Assembly: GCA_009760855.2 (NCBI GenBank)
Contig: WPIO01000019.1
Coordinates: forward strand, 3,547,501 to 3,611,500
DNA: 64,000 nucleotides
Source: Cristatella mucedo
Taxonomy: Eukaryota; Bryozoa; Phylactolaemata; Cristatellidae
Direction of reading: 5' to 3'
The notes below the pieces were generated by a model. The model was not told the DNA's origin. It did not search any database and worked only from the letters and a program-made list of their open reading frames with translations. The position numbers and the translations under genes were made by a program. Each line of letters begins with the position of its first letter. Positions within the stretch are counted from its first letter, which is position 1. Of this stretch, positions 14,001 through 41,925 are shown one piece after another.

Positions 14001-16239
14001 CTAGACCACATACCTGCTATTTTCCTTCTGAGATGCCTAGATCCACTACTGTCCTGCATAACTAGCATAGTAAATCTGTCCTTTATGCTTGACGTTTGTC
14101 TCGCTCTTTTGTAGACCGCACGTGGAAGTAGTCAAGAAGTATCACGACAGGGAACACCAGCTCTGCTCGACGCTGCTACCGTACCTGCAGAGGCTGGCTT
14201 GTTTCTACCTAGATGCTACAGCTGAAGCTCAGGCAAACGGTACTGGTTCCACTCACCACATTCATGCCTTGAGCATTCCACATTGATTTATAGCCGTCGG
14301 TTGCTGACTTGCCTTGCCCTGCCTTACTTTACCTTGCCTGGCCCTGCCTTACTTTACCTTGCCTGGCCCTGCCTTACTTTACCTTGCCCTGCTTTGCCTG
14401 GCCCTGCCCTTCCTTACCTCTTGCCTTTGCTCTCTGCTCTCTTCTGCCCTGCCCTGCCCTGCCCAGCCCTCTCCTTACCCGTCCCGCCCTGCCCTCACCT
14501 GCCCTGCCCTGCACTCACCTGCCCTGCCCTGCCCTCTTCTGCTTTGCATTGCCCTCTCCTGCCCTGGCCTGCCCTGCCCTGGCCTGCCCTCTGCTGACCC
14601 ACCTTGCCTTCTACCCGCCCTCTGCTGCCCCGTCCTGTCCTCTCTTGCCCTGCCCTGTTCTTCTCTCTTCTGTCCTGCCCTGCCCTCTTCTGCCTTGCCC
14701 TGCTCCACTCCACCTTGCTCTACCCTACCCTGCCCTGCCGTGATGCTTGATAACAAGTGTCCCTCCCTCCAGTTTCAGCTTCTTCTAAAGAGGCGTGCCA
14801 TGAAGTGGAGGGCATGAAAAGGCTGGACAAAGAGCTCGGGCTCTCTGATGGCACAGCCAACGTCGAGGGCTTAGTTTCAGCAGCGTTGAAGAAAAAGGGC
14901 AAGAAGAAGCGGAAGCATCGGCTGGTGAGTGCTGCTGTTATACACGCGGTCACGTGGAGAGACCAGGGCTCGGCGACCGGATTAGTTTGCGTTGTAAACT
15001 GGCAGCTCGGTGTTGCCCCTCCCTCCCTCCCTCCCTCCCCCCCCCATGTACCTTGAGTTTGGTAATGCACGCACTCATTGTTTTAAAGACTTCATAGTGG
15101 TGGCTGAGCGAGCAGGTACCTGCCATGGTGTCTCAGGTGTGCCGACTCAGACACAGCCGGCCATGGCCCCTTGAGAATGTGTTTCCATCGATTGCTCACT
15201 CTCACGCCTGCCTCCTTTTGCTCCCCTTTAGAATAAGCAGCTGTGTCACACACCGGAGGCCATCTCCTGGTTCATCGAGCTAGGCCTGGCTGCACCTGCC
15301 ACTGCTGCTGACATTCGTCGTGCGATGGAGCAGTTGACCGCTATCAAGGTCAGTTGATGTCTGTGTGGGGGAGCATTGGGAAGGGAGGTGGTGGCTGCTT
15401 CAGTTGCTGCCCTGGCGTGATTCCGGTCTGTTGTACAGGTCGTGCTGTTGCTGAGTTTCACCCCCCCCCCCCCCATTGCTGACGCCCCCCCCCCACTCTG
15501 AAAAGCGCCTGACCGCCTATCGAGCTGCTGCTGCTATGCTTGTGCGTGTCTGCAGGCGCAGCACGAGCCAACGACGAGCGGAGGTGTACGGCCAGAGCAT
15601 CATGCCCTCGGAGCAACAGATGCAGCAACAGCAGGAGCAGCAGCAGCATCTGCCGATGGGTCAGAGTCATACGTCCAGACCCCCACTAGTCAGCTCGCAT
15701 CGTTTGGCCTCGAGGGCTCGATTGAGGAAGCTCCGGTCGACGTCGTCGCTGTCGACAACTGTGTGCCGGCATGGTCGAGCGACGAAGGTATCGTTGGCGG
15801 TCCCTTCTCGGGCTTGTCGACCGAGGGAAGTTGCGGAGAGCACGTTCAGCCGGTCTCGTGCCCATCGGATGCAGCAGTGGCAATGTCGACTTTGCGAGAC
15901 TGCTGCTGCCACCACTGCGTGTCGGCAGCCGGTGCCAGCGCTGATGCCTCCGATTCGTGGCCCACAGCGTGTGGCATCTGCTGCGGCAGCGCAGACGTTG
16001 CTCGAGAAGCTGAGCCTGCCACCTTTGCCGCAGCAGCGCCGAGCTGTGCCTCCGAAGCATCGCTGCCAAGCTGGAGCTCGTCCGGCGCCACCGACGGCTT
16101 AGCTCACTTAGCTGACACTGCAGACTTCGTCGCGACACTGCGCAATTATGAAAGCAAAAGCTTCATACATCAGAGCTTGACCCTAGTCGCCGGCGGTGGG
16201 CGAGGCGATGACGCGATGAGCACCGTGACGATGGCTTGA
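8074..16239 (+). CDS. BFR1-like coiled-coil protein, 11 exons
   Basis: Exon model: 8074-8238, 8490-8624, 8871-8941, 10520-10621, 12022-12094, 12219-12315, 12688-12835, 14115-14239, 14773-14924, 15232-15348, 15556-16239. All introns are GT-AG; phases close and the sum is 1869 nt (622 aa). Residues about 30-305 are a charged coiled coil opening with KRPNQKQYNKEL, the typical N-terminal box of the BFR1 (nuclear segregation protein) family; KKVLDEIDSLKRSKSTL and YHDREHQLCSTLLPYLQRL are further family-like blocks. A Lys/Arg run (KKKGKKKRKHR) and a helical block (TPEAISWFIELGLAAP) follow. In yeast, Bfr1 associates with polysomes and mRNP complexes at the ER; a similar role here is inference. The last 228 residues are Ala/Ser/Cys-rich with no domain I know. 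The ATG at 8074 follows an in-frame TGA at 8059; an alternative is a spliced start at the acceptor ending at 8125. Intron 3 carries a reverse LINE-A fragment and intron 8 a pyrimidine minisatellite. Confidence 0.82.
9739..10335 (-). mobile_element. LINE-A fragment in BFR1-like intron 3
   Basis: Reverse-strand fragment with an open 198-codon frame for the C-terminal part of the LINE-A reverse transcriptase. It contains [20 protein letters not shown] and runs to the block around [20 protein letters not shown], very like codons 465-640 of the intact copy at 30.97-32.99 kb. It is antisense to the host gene and lies between coding exons at 8871-8941 and 10520-10621. It is truncated at both ends. 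Confidence 0.85.
12978..13052 (-). mobile_element. LINE-A 3' tail fragment
   Basis: About 75 bp matching, in complement, the extreme 3' end of LINE-A (ACTCTCCTG..., then GTGGA...GGAGATACATT). It lies in intron 7 of the BFR1-like gene, antisense to it. Confidence 0.6.
14300..14772 (+). repeat. CCCTG/CCTTG pyrimidine minisatellite
   Basis: About 440 bp of imperfect short units (CCCTG, CCTTG, CCTGG and longer composites such as CCTTACTTTACCTTG at the left end). One strand is almost wholly pyrimidine with scattered G. It fills most of intron 8 of the BFR1-like gene and runs almost up to the acceptor at 14771-14772. ORFs in several frames on both strands are artefacts of the repeat. Confidence 0.9.
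15460..15495. repeat. Poly(C) tracts in the last intron
   Basis: Two runs of C (about 15461-15473 and 15485-15493) in intron 10 of the BFR1-like gene, just before the final exon. Run lengths in an assembly are often unreliable, but they lie in an intron and do not affect the reading frame. Confidence 0.8.
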
Positions 16240-16572
16240 GCCACGAACACAGTGTCGGCTGTGCGGGCGCCAAGCTTGGGCACACTTTTGTGTTGCACAC
16301 AGCACTACCACGGAAACCTGCTTACTTTAAGCAGTCGCAGCACTTGCTGCTATTTGCCACTGCACACACGTTTGATCCACGAGGCCTGCTGAGCACAAGC
16401 AGCTGACAGCGTTGTTTTTTTGTTGCTCGAAATTGCAGCTCCCACTCAGTATTTGGCCGCTTGGCTTCACCGGTGCTGAGGTGCAGTTGCAGCACCGGGA
16501 ATGCATCATGCACTGTGCATGCCCTAGATGTTTCCACAGACCATGACGGAATGGTGTCAAACGTGCCAGACA

Positions 16573-16578
16573 AATAAA
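16573..16578 (+). terminator. Poly(A) signal of the BFR1-like gene
   Basis: A canonical AATAAA lies 334 nt after the stop codon at 16239, followed by a T/G-rich stretch (GTTATTGTTTGC). It is the first good signal downstream on the + strand and gives a 3' UTR of about 350 nt. Confidence 0.65.
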
Positions 16579-16842
16579 CTGTTATTGTTTGCTTGCTCTT
16601 ACTGCTAAACACAATTTCTTTCAAGTGCTTACATTTCAAGTGCCTCTCGAAAATCCGTGCTAGTAAAGCACTCTGGAGTAGCTAGCCCTACTGAAGCTTA
16701 CTTGAGATTGTATCTGTGAAGTAGCTCATATATAAAACGGCTTGCTTTCGACTAAGAATAGCTAATGTAAGAAACAGTTAATTCAAGACTGAATATTTAT
16801 TTGAGGATTCTGGTGCTTTGAAGTTGAAGTTCAACAGCCTCT

Positions 16843-16990
16843 TTTTTGCATAGCGACATAAGAGCCGTAAAGGCTATCACCACTGCTTGCAGTGGCAATA
16901 AAGGATCGCCCACGGCAGGATTCGAACCCGCGACCTCGGGACCGAGGTCGTGAAGAACAGCCGCTTATCTAGTATGCGGTTCATGTCCCA
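16843..16990 (-). mobile_element. tRNA-derived SINE, family 2
   Basis: In complement this has a tRNA-like head with a B-box-type GGGTTCGAATCC and then a tail through TTTATTGCCACTGCAAG. Close relatives lie at 23.26-23.39, 27.61-27.77 and 45.00-45.13 kb. There is no folded cloverleaf, so it is not a functional tRNA gene. Confidence 0.65.
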
Positions 16991-17449
16991 TAGAAAACCT
17001 CGAGGCTGCTAATAATTTAGTTTTGTAGGCCGCCTTTCAGCTCTGTGGTAGCAACCCACCCCACCCTTATTTGCCAACCGGATGTGCAAGACGTGGCCAA
17101 AGTAACCTGTTGAAACACTAGCATGTGAAAAATCAAGTTCGACTAGGAGCCAGGTAAGCAATCAGCTATGATTCGGATCTAGTATACAGGTATCTGAAGT
17201 GATGACTAGTCAGTTGCACGGTGTGCCTAGTCCTGGTTAGATGTAGCCCTCTTAGGCTGTAAAATGTAGAGCTATAAGTTCTGATCGTGGATGTGTTATT
17301 AAGGTATTGGCCCTATGGACCCTTCTATCATTATTGTAGGTGCTGCATTGATTCAGCTCCTACACAATTTTAGACACATTTTGATTCGCTAGCTTCATCA
17401 GTATCCATCTCCCATCCATGGACTAGCACCAATTTTCTTTCTGGGCATT

Positions 17450-18140
17450 TACATATAATGGAAAGAATGAGTGCTTATTCGTTAGCACTGACATGCAGTA
17501 TTAGACACTTTAGCATACAAAAACAATCCGTGCGGACCTGGCAAATTATGTGATCTCAGTCACCTCAGGGCATGTCATGGCGTCACGTTGGAAGTTCTGT
17601 GCTTTGGCAGCATAAGCATTACAGGCACTGTCTCCAAAGGATTTGAGATTGGTTAGATAAAAGACTTCAGCTAAAAGAGCTGGTGGTGTGTCGCCTAGCC
17701 TGATTGGAAAGTAGTTCCGATAGGTAGGCCGGAGCAGTGAATGAAGGAACCTAAAAGTGAATGACAAAACCTTGAAGTCGATGCACTGCTTGATGACGAG
17801 CCAGTGCAAGTAAGTGAGAAGAAGTACAGTGCTGCAATTTCGATTTTCGCGATCGACAGGCCCAACTGCCGAATTTTGCACTCACTGTAAGAGTATTATT
17901 GTACAGGGCAGAAGACCGGCAAGTAGTGAGCTACTGAAGTCAAGATGGATGACACGAATGCATTAACCAGTTGAAATGTGGAATCCCTGACTAAGCAGGC
18001 CCACAGTTTTGACAAGCTTCTTATCTGAAAGTAGACAGACTTGAGTGTGTAGCTAATGTGGTCCTCTAGCAAAAGGTCACTTGGGATCAAAACACTCGGA
18101 ATTTGTGCAGACGCTCCGGTGGAGCATGCTGGCAAAGCTT
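17450..18140 (-). mobile_element. LINE-B copy, decayed
   Basis: Complement frames give two LINE-B reverse transcriptase pieces: 17896-18135 (with SDLLLEDHISYTLKSVYFQI) and 17546-17881 (with IDFKVLSFTFRFLHSLLRP and YFPIRLGDTPPALL). They are in different frames and broken by stops. The family hairpin tail is not visible at this copy's 3' end. Confidence 0.7.
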
Positions 18141-18791
18141 ACTTTGAGAGCAAGGCTTTCCTATTTCTGAATACCATGCGGTATTCCCATAACTTGTATG
18201 CGTGCGTATTATCGCCACGATGCTCAAAACTGAGGTAGTCCCATGGCAGGATTTTTTAGTGGCCCTTAAGTTTGAGTTTGACAGGGCGAAAAATCGAAGT
18301 CTCTAGAAGTGCAAAGGTAAAGTTAACAATACCAATTTCCATTCGTGCACAGCCGAGCAAGATGAAATCGGACGGGCTTCATTCTAAGTCAGTCTCACCA
18401 CCCTTTTTCTGTGTCTCCTTGCGTCCCCCTCGGATCTATGCAAAAGAGATCATTCGTCCCTTGTGCTCCATTGAGCTTCGTTACTGCCATGTGCAGTACC
18501 GGAAGCAGAACCGGCTCCATTCAGAATTCCTGTTTCATCATCGGGGATATCAGTCTTTTTCCTTATTTTTTCTACTTTTCTTCTCTGCATGTGGTTGCAA
18601 GAAGTCTGCTTTAGGTGGGTCAAAGACAGAGGCGTAGCAAGGGCAGGAGACAGAAGTCCCCGGGTGCCAAGGCCAAGGGGCGCCAAAAGCAAAATCGATT
18701 GTGCATATTTTATTTAAACTTTTTCATTTGAGAATACCATGCCGGCGGCATGACGATACAGTCAGTGTCCAGAGAACGGCTCCATTTCAGC

Positions 18792-19035
18792 GAGGCACTG
18801 GCTCCTAGCACGAGTCAGGAACCCGGACGATATGTGGAGGCTGCAAGCTCAATGGACTTACGCTGTCTCAGGCACTACGAGTAATGTAATGTATCTCCGT
18901 CAGTAACTCCACAAAGTCAGTTACTGACGGAGATACATTACTTTACTCGTAGTGCCTGAGACAGCGTAAGTCCATTGAGCTTGCAGCCTCCACATATCGT
19001 CCGGGTTGCTGACTCGTGCTAGGAGCCAGTGCCTC
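18792..19035. repeat. Long palindrome, 117-bp arms
   Basis: Left arm 18792-18908 and right arm 18919-19035 are reverse complements with two mismatches I can find (G/C in GTCAGGAACCC and T/A in GTAATGTAATG), around a 10-bp spacer at 18909-18918. The centre carries the end of LINE-A (GTATCTCCGTCAGTAACT), so the inversion includes a retroelement 3' terminus. No coding sequence. Confidence 0.95.
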
Positions 19036-19039
19036 TGCG

Positions 19040-20068
19040 AGCAACCAAAGGTACGAGAACACACATTTTTTAATGGAGGGGATGGTGTAATGCCCAACGA
19101 TTGTGGAACATGAGCTTGACAGCTGAACCTCTATTATGAGCAATGAGCTGGCTGCTGAATTGGAATCGAGCACTTATGAAATAGCCGCGATAGGCCGCAG
19201 CATGATTAAATACGAAAGTGATTATTGTCTGACTTATGACCTGGCTACTAAATAAATAACATATACATATATATGATATTATATATCTTATATATATATT
19301 TATTATTTAAGGTACGATGGACCTGACCGCAGTCGCTCTCTAGGAGCAACGTTTTGCCGGTCGGCGAGTCCTAGCACTGAGGGCGAGCTGCTGTAAGCCT
19401 GTAAGCGAGTTGGCTCGAAGTAGGATTTCTTCTGAAAGTCTGTTTGAATGCTCAAACCTTGTAGCACGGCTCGCTACCTGTATGTGCTGCAGCAATGCAC
19501 GCAGGTGGCACCGATCATAGCAGGATGCAGCGGCAGCGACGAAGAGCGCTCATATCTTAACACAACAAGTCCGTATCCATAATTTAGACAAGCCTATTTG
19601 ACAGAAGCGGACGGTTACAGGCGTTAACTAGGGTCAACAGCGGCCATGACGCACCTCAACGGTTCTCTTGCCTAGAGCTCAAATCAGCTCGAATGCTAAC
19701 GCTGAGTGGGAATCACAACTGCCTTTCTCATTTCGCCTTCTTTGATACGGTCTCAGCCATAGATTATAGCACAATTGCATAATCGTGAATAATCGCAGTC
19801 AGCCATATCTGGCTGGTTTAGCATGCGCCGCCGTTACAACAGCGCTTCTTCACCTAATCGTAATCTTCATGCGCTTTTTCTGGGTCGCCTTCGCAGACGG
19901 CGTACGCCTCATGCATGAGAAATACCGACAGGAAATTGTATAAGTTATCGCTGCGTCATCGCAAGTCTCTCAAATTTCTCAAGCAATGCTGCGAAGTAAC
20001 CGCTGCCGTTGGATTGCGCATTAGCGTCTGTCAGCTGTACGTCCAGACATATCTCGGAGGTCGAAATA
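19040..20068. other. Intergenic, nothing recognised
   Basis: AT-rich at about 19.25-19.31 kb (ATATAT-type run), otherwise mixed sequence. No ORF with recognisable motifs and no repeat I could match within the window. Confidence 0.4.
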
Positions 20069-20077
20069 GCCTAAGGG

Positions 20078-20264
20078 AAGTGGTTCTCAACCTTCTTAAT
20101 GCCACGACCCTTTAATACAGTTCCTCATGTTGTGGCGACCCCAAACAATAAAATTATTATCTGCAAAATGTGGAAATGAGTGTTTTCCGATGTTTTTAGG
20201 TGACCCCTGTGAAAGGGTCGTTTGACTCCCGAAGGGGTCGCGACCCGCAGGTTGAGGATTGCTG
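20078..20264 (+). mobile_element. SPIN-type hAT MITE
   Basis: A 187-bp non-autonomous DNA element. Its left end AGTGGTTCTCAACCTTCTTA and right end AGGTTGAGGATTGCTG form imperfect terminal inverted repeats. The internal blocks CGACCCTTTAATACAGTTCC and GTGACCCCTGTGAAAGGGTC are those I know from the SPIN ('Space Invaders') hAT family. An 8-bp near-duplication flanks it (GCCTAAGG at 20069-20076, GCCTAGGG at 20265-20272), the hAT target-site length with a central TA in the left copy. It has no transposase. Confidence 0.85.
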
Positions 20265-20489
20265 GCCTAGGGCGTTGCATAACAAAAAAGCGAGAAACTA
20301 AATTATATTAAAACAGAACTCGAGAAAAGTTCCGACGGCGAAATGACTATGTCTGTTTTGCGAGTACAGTGTGCGCATCTTGCTAAATAGCAAATGAATT
20401 TCCAGAACACTCGTAGTAAACAGTACTCGGCAACTTTATATTTCCCACTGGCATACTTGCGTTAATTCTAACAGACTGTGTGCCGTCTG

Positions 20490-20610
20490 CGACCAAATGG
20501 AACGCTGCATTCCGATTGGCCCGGGTTCCGACTCGCTCCCAGCAACAGGAACGCTGCGCTCTGATTCGCCAGTGCGTAGCTATGGGGACTCCGATCCGCT
20601 GGTTGGCGTC
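20490..20610. promoter_or_regulatory. CCAAT-type repeat block
   Basis: GC-rich block with two related units, CGCTGCATTCCGATTGGCC and CGCTGCGCTCTGATTCGCC, about 46 bp apart. The complement of the first contains a CCAAT core. A similar pair occurs reversed at 57.48-57.55 kb. It could be a promoter remnant of a repeat family. No transcript start is visible. Confidence 0.35.
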
Positions 20611-20764
20611 GGGGTGGGTAGTAGATGGAGTAGCAATCACTACATCTGCAGATAGCGCCGCACTGCTGGTTGCCTGGGGAAAACACCCATCTTTTCCGCT
20701 GCCGTTACGCCTGTGGGCTTAGGATGCCGACCGGCAAATCTGGGTAGGCGTGGATGCTAGGCGG

Positions 20765-22380
20765 CAAGAGCTGACGCCGACAAACTGAAACCACACCTCG
20801 CTATAAAAAAATCACCAAGAAAATCTAGCCAGAATATAACACAGAGGACAGATGGCCTGAATTTAAAAGAAAGAACACAAGCTGTAGTCAGGTGCCTTCA
20901 CCGGGACGAAGCTTCAGCCTACTTGCATCCATAGTAAAGATATTCTTTGCAACAGATGCTGAGGCGATATGCGAATCGCTGTTACAAATAAGAGGTCGCC
21001 TCCAGGAAAGCTTAACTGATATTCTCTCACAGTTTGGTAATTTCTCCCTTCATTGTATTATATTTTTAGTTTGAGATTAGAAAAGAAACCACTCACAATC
21101 AAAATTTCATGCAGCGATTAAATATCTACATGTGAAAAAAGAACGGCTCATCGAAGCCCACACATTAACAGGAGTCGCTACAACAGGAAGCAGTTTCTGT
21201 ACCGTGGCTGGGTGCTGCCTAACGTTCGTTTTTCCTGTTGTGCTCGTTGTTACATCTTGATTACAATGATACTGCCATCACCGCCTATTGATTCTCTTTT
21301 TAAGATGGAGAGGTAAGGATCAGGTGTCTGTGGTTCCCTCATTGGGATGTTCGCTCGTTGTTTTCTTGTCGTCACTTGTTTCACTTGTAACTTGCATTGC
21401 CTCGATGGCTCGTTCTCAGTTAGCATGGCTAACCAGATGTGCAAGACGGTGCCTTAACCTATGCATGTATTAGGTCATTTTTTTGCGCATGCTAGCAAGT
21501 TGTATTTCAAGCGGCCTTTATCTTTTGCATGTGTACCTACTGTGTTTTGCCAAGGTCACCTGTCCAGTGATGAGGTTAGATATATTGATCTATTGTTATC
21601 AGCATCAACTTGGCTGTACCTTGAAGGCAATTTCAGATTTTAAGTTCAGCGAGAACTCAATTGAAAGTGAGCATTGAGCAGTCATTTTGATGTAAGCCTA
21701 TGTCGACGGCTGGCTTAATGCCTCATGTCCTGTCTAGAGCTGCTACCAAGTCTGGAGCTACCCACTAGTTTTCTGAGCAGGTTATTTGCCTTAATAACTT
21801 TGCAATCTGTGTTGTGTTTTCTTGAAAAGGGAATAGGATATTCGTTCGAACAAGTCGGGAAGCACTATCTGTCTTCTGAGCCCCCCAAGCATAGCAGGCC
21901 AAATGGAGAGTGTAATTACGAGTGCCTTGATGAAAGCATGAACTTGCGATATCGATATACTACTCTTAGTAAATAAAAGAACCACTGCAAGGCATTTTGA
22001 AGAGGATGGCACCTTTGTAACATCTAGCAATACCTGTCTACTGATTCTGACTTAAAAGGATACTGTCCAACTGTCATAACAATTTGCCTAGTAGGCAATG
22101 TCGCTAAGAAAATTGCTTGCATTTCTGTGATACTTGTTGCATTAATATACCGGACTTGGCTTTTATAAATGATGCTGTGCTTGTGCTGATGGTAGGAGGA
22201 TCAAATAACATGCTAGTGCAAATAGCAGCCTACCCTATTTTAATAGACCCAGCAGCAGCACGCAAAGAAAATTGGAGCTGGAGCTCGGCTTAGTTACAGA
22301 ACTGCCTAAACGAGCGAGTTGGGGTCTGTAAAGGCAGTCTTTGTCAGACTATTTTAATTGATCCACAAACGACGTCTTTG
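20765..22380. other. Intergenic, nothing recognised
   Basis: No gene or matched repeat. Short ORFs on both strands look random in composition and have no splice context. Confidence 0.4.
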
Positions 22381-22383
22381 AGG

Positions 22384-22386
<3 letters not shown>

Positions 22387-22474
<88 letters not shown>
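22387..22474 (+). repeat. (GA)n microsatellite
   Basis: About 44 GA units with one AAAG interruption near 22415. The Ser-Leu and Glu-Arg ORFs across it are artefacts. Confidence 0.97.
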
Positions 22475-22476
<2 letters not shown>

Positions 22477-22827
22477 CCCATGCACTCAAAAGCAAGACCA
22501 CGTGTGAAAGATTGCTTATTAGAAGTACCTGTATGCAAAACTAATGAACAAGTTAATGCCAGTGATACGGCTTAGTTATTTCGTCAAAGATTTGAGTGGA
22601 AACTTGCTGTTGGTGCTTGGACACGAGGCATGGCGCCCTGTCAGGTAAGGCTTCTATATTTAGCAGGTCATTTCTACTATTTTTCATCCTGCATCAAATT
22701 CCGGAAGCTCTTTAGGATTGGTGTGAGTAGTAGTTGAAATAGTTTGTTGCATAACAAGTTTTGAGGTTTGAGGAAGAAACATCAGAAGAATGAGATAGCT
22801 TTTCTATGCTTGCACTATGAGGGACTG

Positions 22828-23125
22828 TTAAGAAAAGTTTGCTGCTATCCGTGTGCGGATGTCAACAATGCATGCAGCGAGGGATTTAGAAGAATTCGAC
22901 ATGCTGGAGGGCTGGGAGGGATCTAAGCAAAGGTACAACTGAGTGTCATTTGCATAGAGGGGAAAATCTAGGTTATGCCTAGGAATCACATCGGCAAGAG
23001 GGAAAGTATAAACCGTGAAAAGAACCGGACCGAGCACAGAGCCCGGAGGTAGATCTTTGTCTGTTCACATCGATGCTCTGGAGTCACCCACTGAGATAAG
23101 ACCTGAACCATTGCAGTGCTTTTTA
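22828..23125 (-). mobile_element. LINE-B reverse transcriptase fragment
   Basis: The complement gives an open 69-codon piece around the catalytic box: LGPVLFTVYTFPLADVI followed by YANDTQLYL, where the usual YADD reads YAND. Upstream in the same copy is the segment matching 1800-1880. The changed second Asp position means this copy could not be active even if whole. Confidence 0.75.
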
Positions 23126-23254
23126 ATGCTATTATAAATCGATCAAAATGCTGTTATTGCTTTTCGTATTGCTGTACCTTCACTAGGTGGAAGTACTGTA
23201 CTGTTATTTGTGATCGGCCGAACCCAGCTGCCTTGACCTTTTGGCAGCCAAGAT

Positions 23255-23392
23255 GTAGCAGTAGAAGAGCCGACCGAAATCACCGCCACTTGCAGTTGGC
23301 AATAAAGGAAAGGCCCACTGCAGGATTTGAATCCACGACATCGGTCGTGAAGAGCAGGCACCTGGCACCTCCTGGGCTATTTAGGCACTTGA
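23255..23392 (-). mobile_element. tRNA-derived SINE, family 2
   Basis: Complement shows a B-box-like GTGGATTCAAATCC and the family segment CCTTTATTGCCAACTGCAAG. It is related to the copies at 16.84, 27.61 and 45.00 kb. Confidence 0.6.
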
Positions 23393-23574
23393 TAGACCCA
23401 AGGATGCAGAACTGAACCCTTCTTCTCTCGAGGTCACTTGCTCGTTACTTTTTGTTTACAAGTGCTGAAGTTAGTTGGGGTGTTGTATGTGTTTCAAGTT
23501 AGTGTTTTATGTGTATGCTTTAGTATTAGAGGCAAACTTGAGAGGAGCACAAAGCTGCACAGGCTTTGGGTTGT

Positions 23575-23665
23575 CATAGAAAACTCTCCCACTGATTACC
23601 CGCTTAGTTTTTGTGGCTTTGTCTAGTTACAGACCGAAAGTGCAAAGGATACCTGCATGTATGTA
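23575..23665 (+). mobile_element. Degenerate LINE-A 3' tail
   Basis: Resembles the LINE-A end (AAAACTCTCCC...CCCGCTTAGT...GTGGCTTTGT...GTTACAGACCGAAAG) and runs into ATGTATGTATGT, as other copies run into simple repeats. Many substitutions indicate an old copy. Confidence 0.45.
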
Positions 23666-23689
23666 TGTATATGCGTGTGTGCGCGCACT

Positions 23690-23730
23690 TGTGTGTGTAT
23701 GTGTGAGTGTGTGTGTGTGTGTGTGTGAGT
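23690..23730 (+). repeat. (GT)n microsatellite
   Basis: Interrupted GT run with GTGAGT and GTATGT variants. It lies upstream of the AUP1-like gene. Confidence 0.9.
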
Positions 23731-23851
23731 GCCTAGGTGCTTGTGAGCTGAACCCAGCAAAACTGCCGGTTTACCAGGCCCGCTCGGACGCACAGCTAGC
23801 TCGTCGAGCCACCTGTGCGTCAGAAGCTGCGGAAGCAGGCACCCCATCATT

Positions 23852-23884
23852 ATGTTGGCCGACAGGCCGGTGGAAGTGCGGCCG
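23852..23884 (+). CDS. Candidate first coding exon of AUP1-like gene
   Basis: ATG at 23852 opens 11 codons (MLADRPVEVRP) to a possible donor CCG|GTAGCG in phase 0, which would join in frame to the exon at 24268. The distance (about 380 bp) fits. The peptide does not clearly resemble known AUP1 N termini and the donor is only fair, so this is a guess at the missing start. Confidence 0.25.
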
Positions 23885-24267
23885 GTAGCGAGGCTTTCGC
23901 CGAGTTACCACTGTATATGTGCGTGATCTGTGTGCAAGCACCACACCTCACCCGTGGAGCTGCTGTGCTTTATCTCTGTATCTTTGTTAGCAATGTTAGC
24001 AGCATTTTGCACCCTGTGCAACCTGTACACTTTCAGCTTGCAACTTTTGCACCCTATGGGCAACTTGTGTGGCAGCTTGCACTGGCCTTGTGACGCAGTC
24101 AATGCAGACACGGTGACAGTCGACGCTTTCCTTCACCTCCATAATTCACGCTAGACAGTGTCTGCAAGTGGTGTGCTCCAGTGCGGGTAGCCTTGCGTTG
24201 GCTGTCACTCGTTGTCGTCTTTTGGCTTGAGGCATCCCTTGCTCGTCATTTAAGGTTTGGCTGCCAG

Positions 24268-41839
<17,572 letters not shown>

Positions 41840-41868
41840 TGCACTCGCAGTGTGCGGCGGCGCAAGCC

Positions 41869-41925
41869 CGGCAGGCGATGGGCAGTGGCCGCTCACTGCC
41901 CATCGCCTGCCGAGCGGCCACTGCC
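41869..41925. repeat. Overlapping inverted repeats after AUP1 stop
   Basis: Two mutually exclusive hairpins. Stem 1: 41869-41887 pairs perfectly with 41894-41912 (19 bp, 6-nt loop). Stem 2: 41881-41894 pairs perfectly with 41912-41925 (14 bp). Because the arms overlap, only one can form at a time. It begins 30 nt after the AUP1-like stop codon, so it should lie in the 3' UTR. Confidence 0.9.

Noticed and set aside
14283-14817. Leu/Pro/Cys-rich ORFs in three frames
   Set aside because: They are produced by the CCCTG-type minisatellite and have no independent coding signal.
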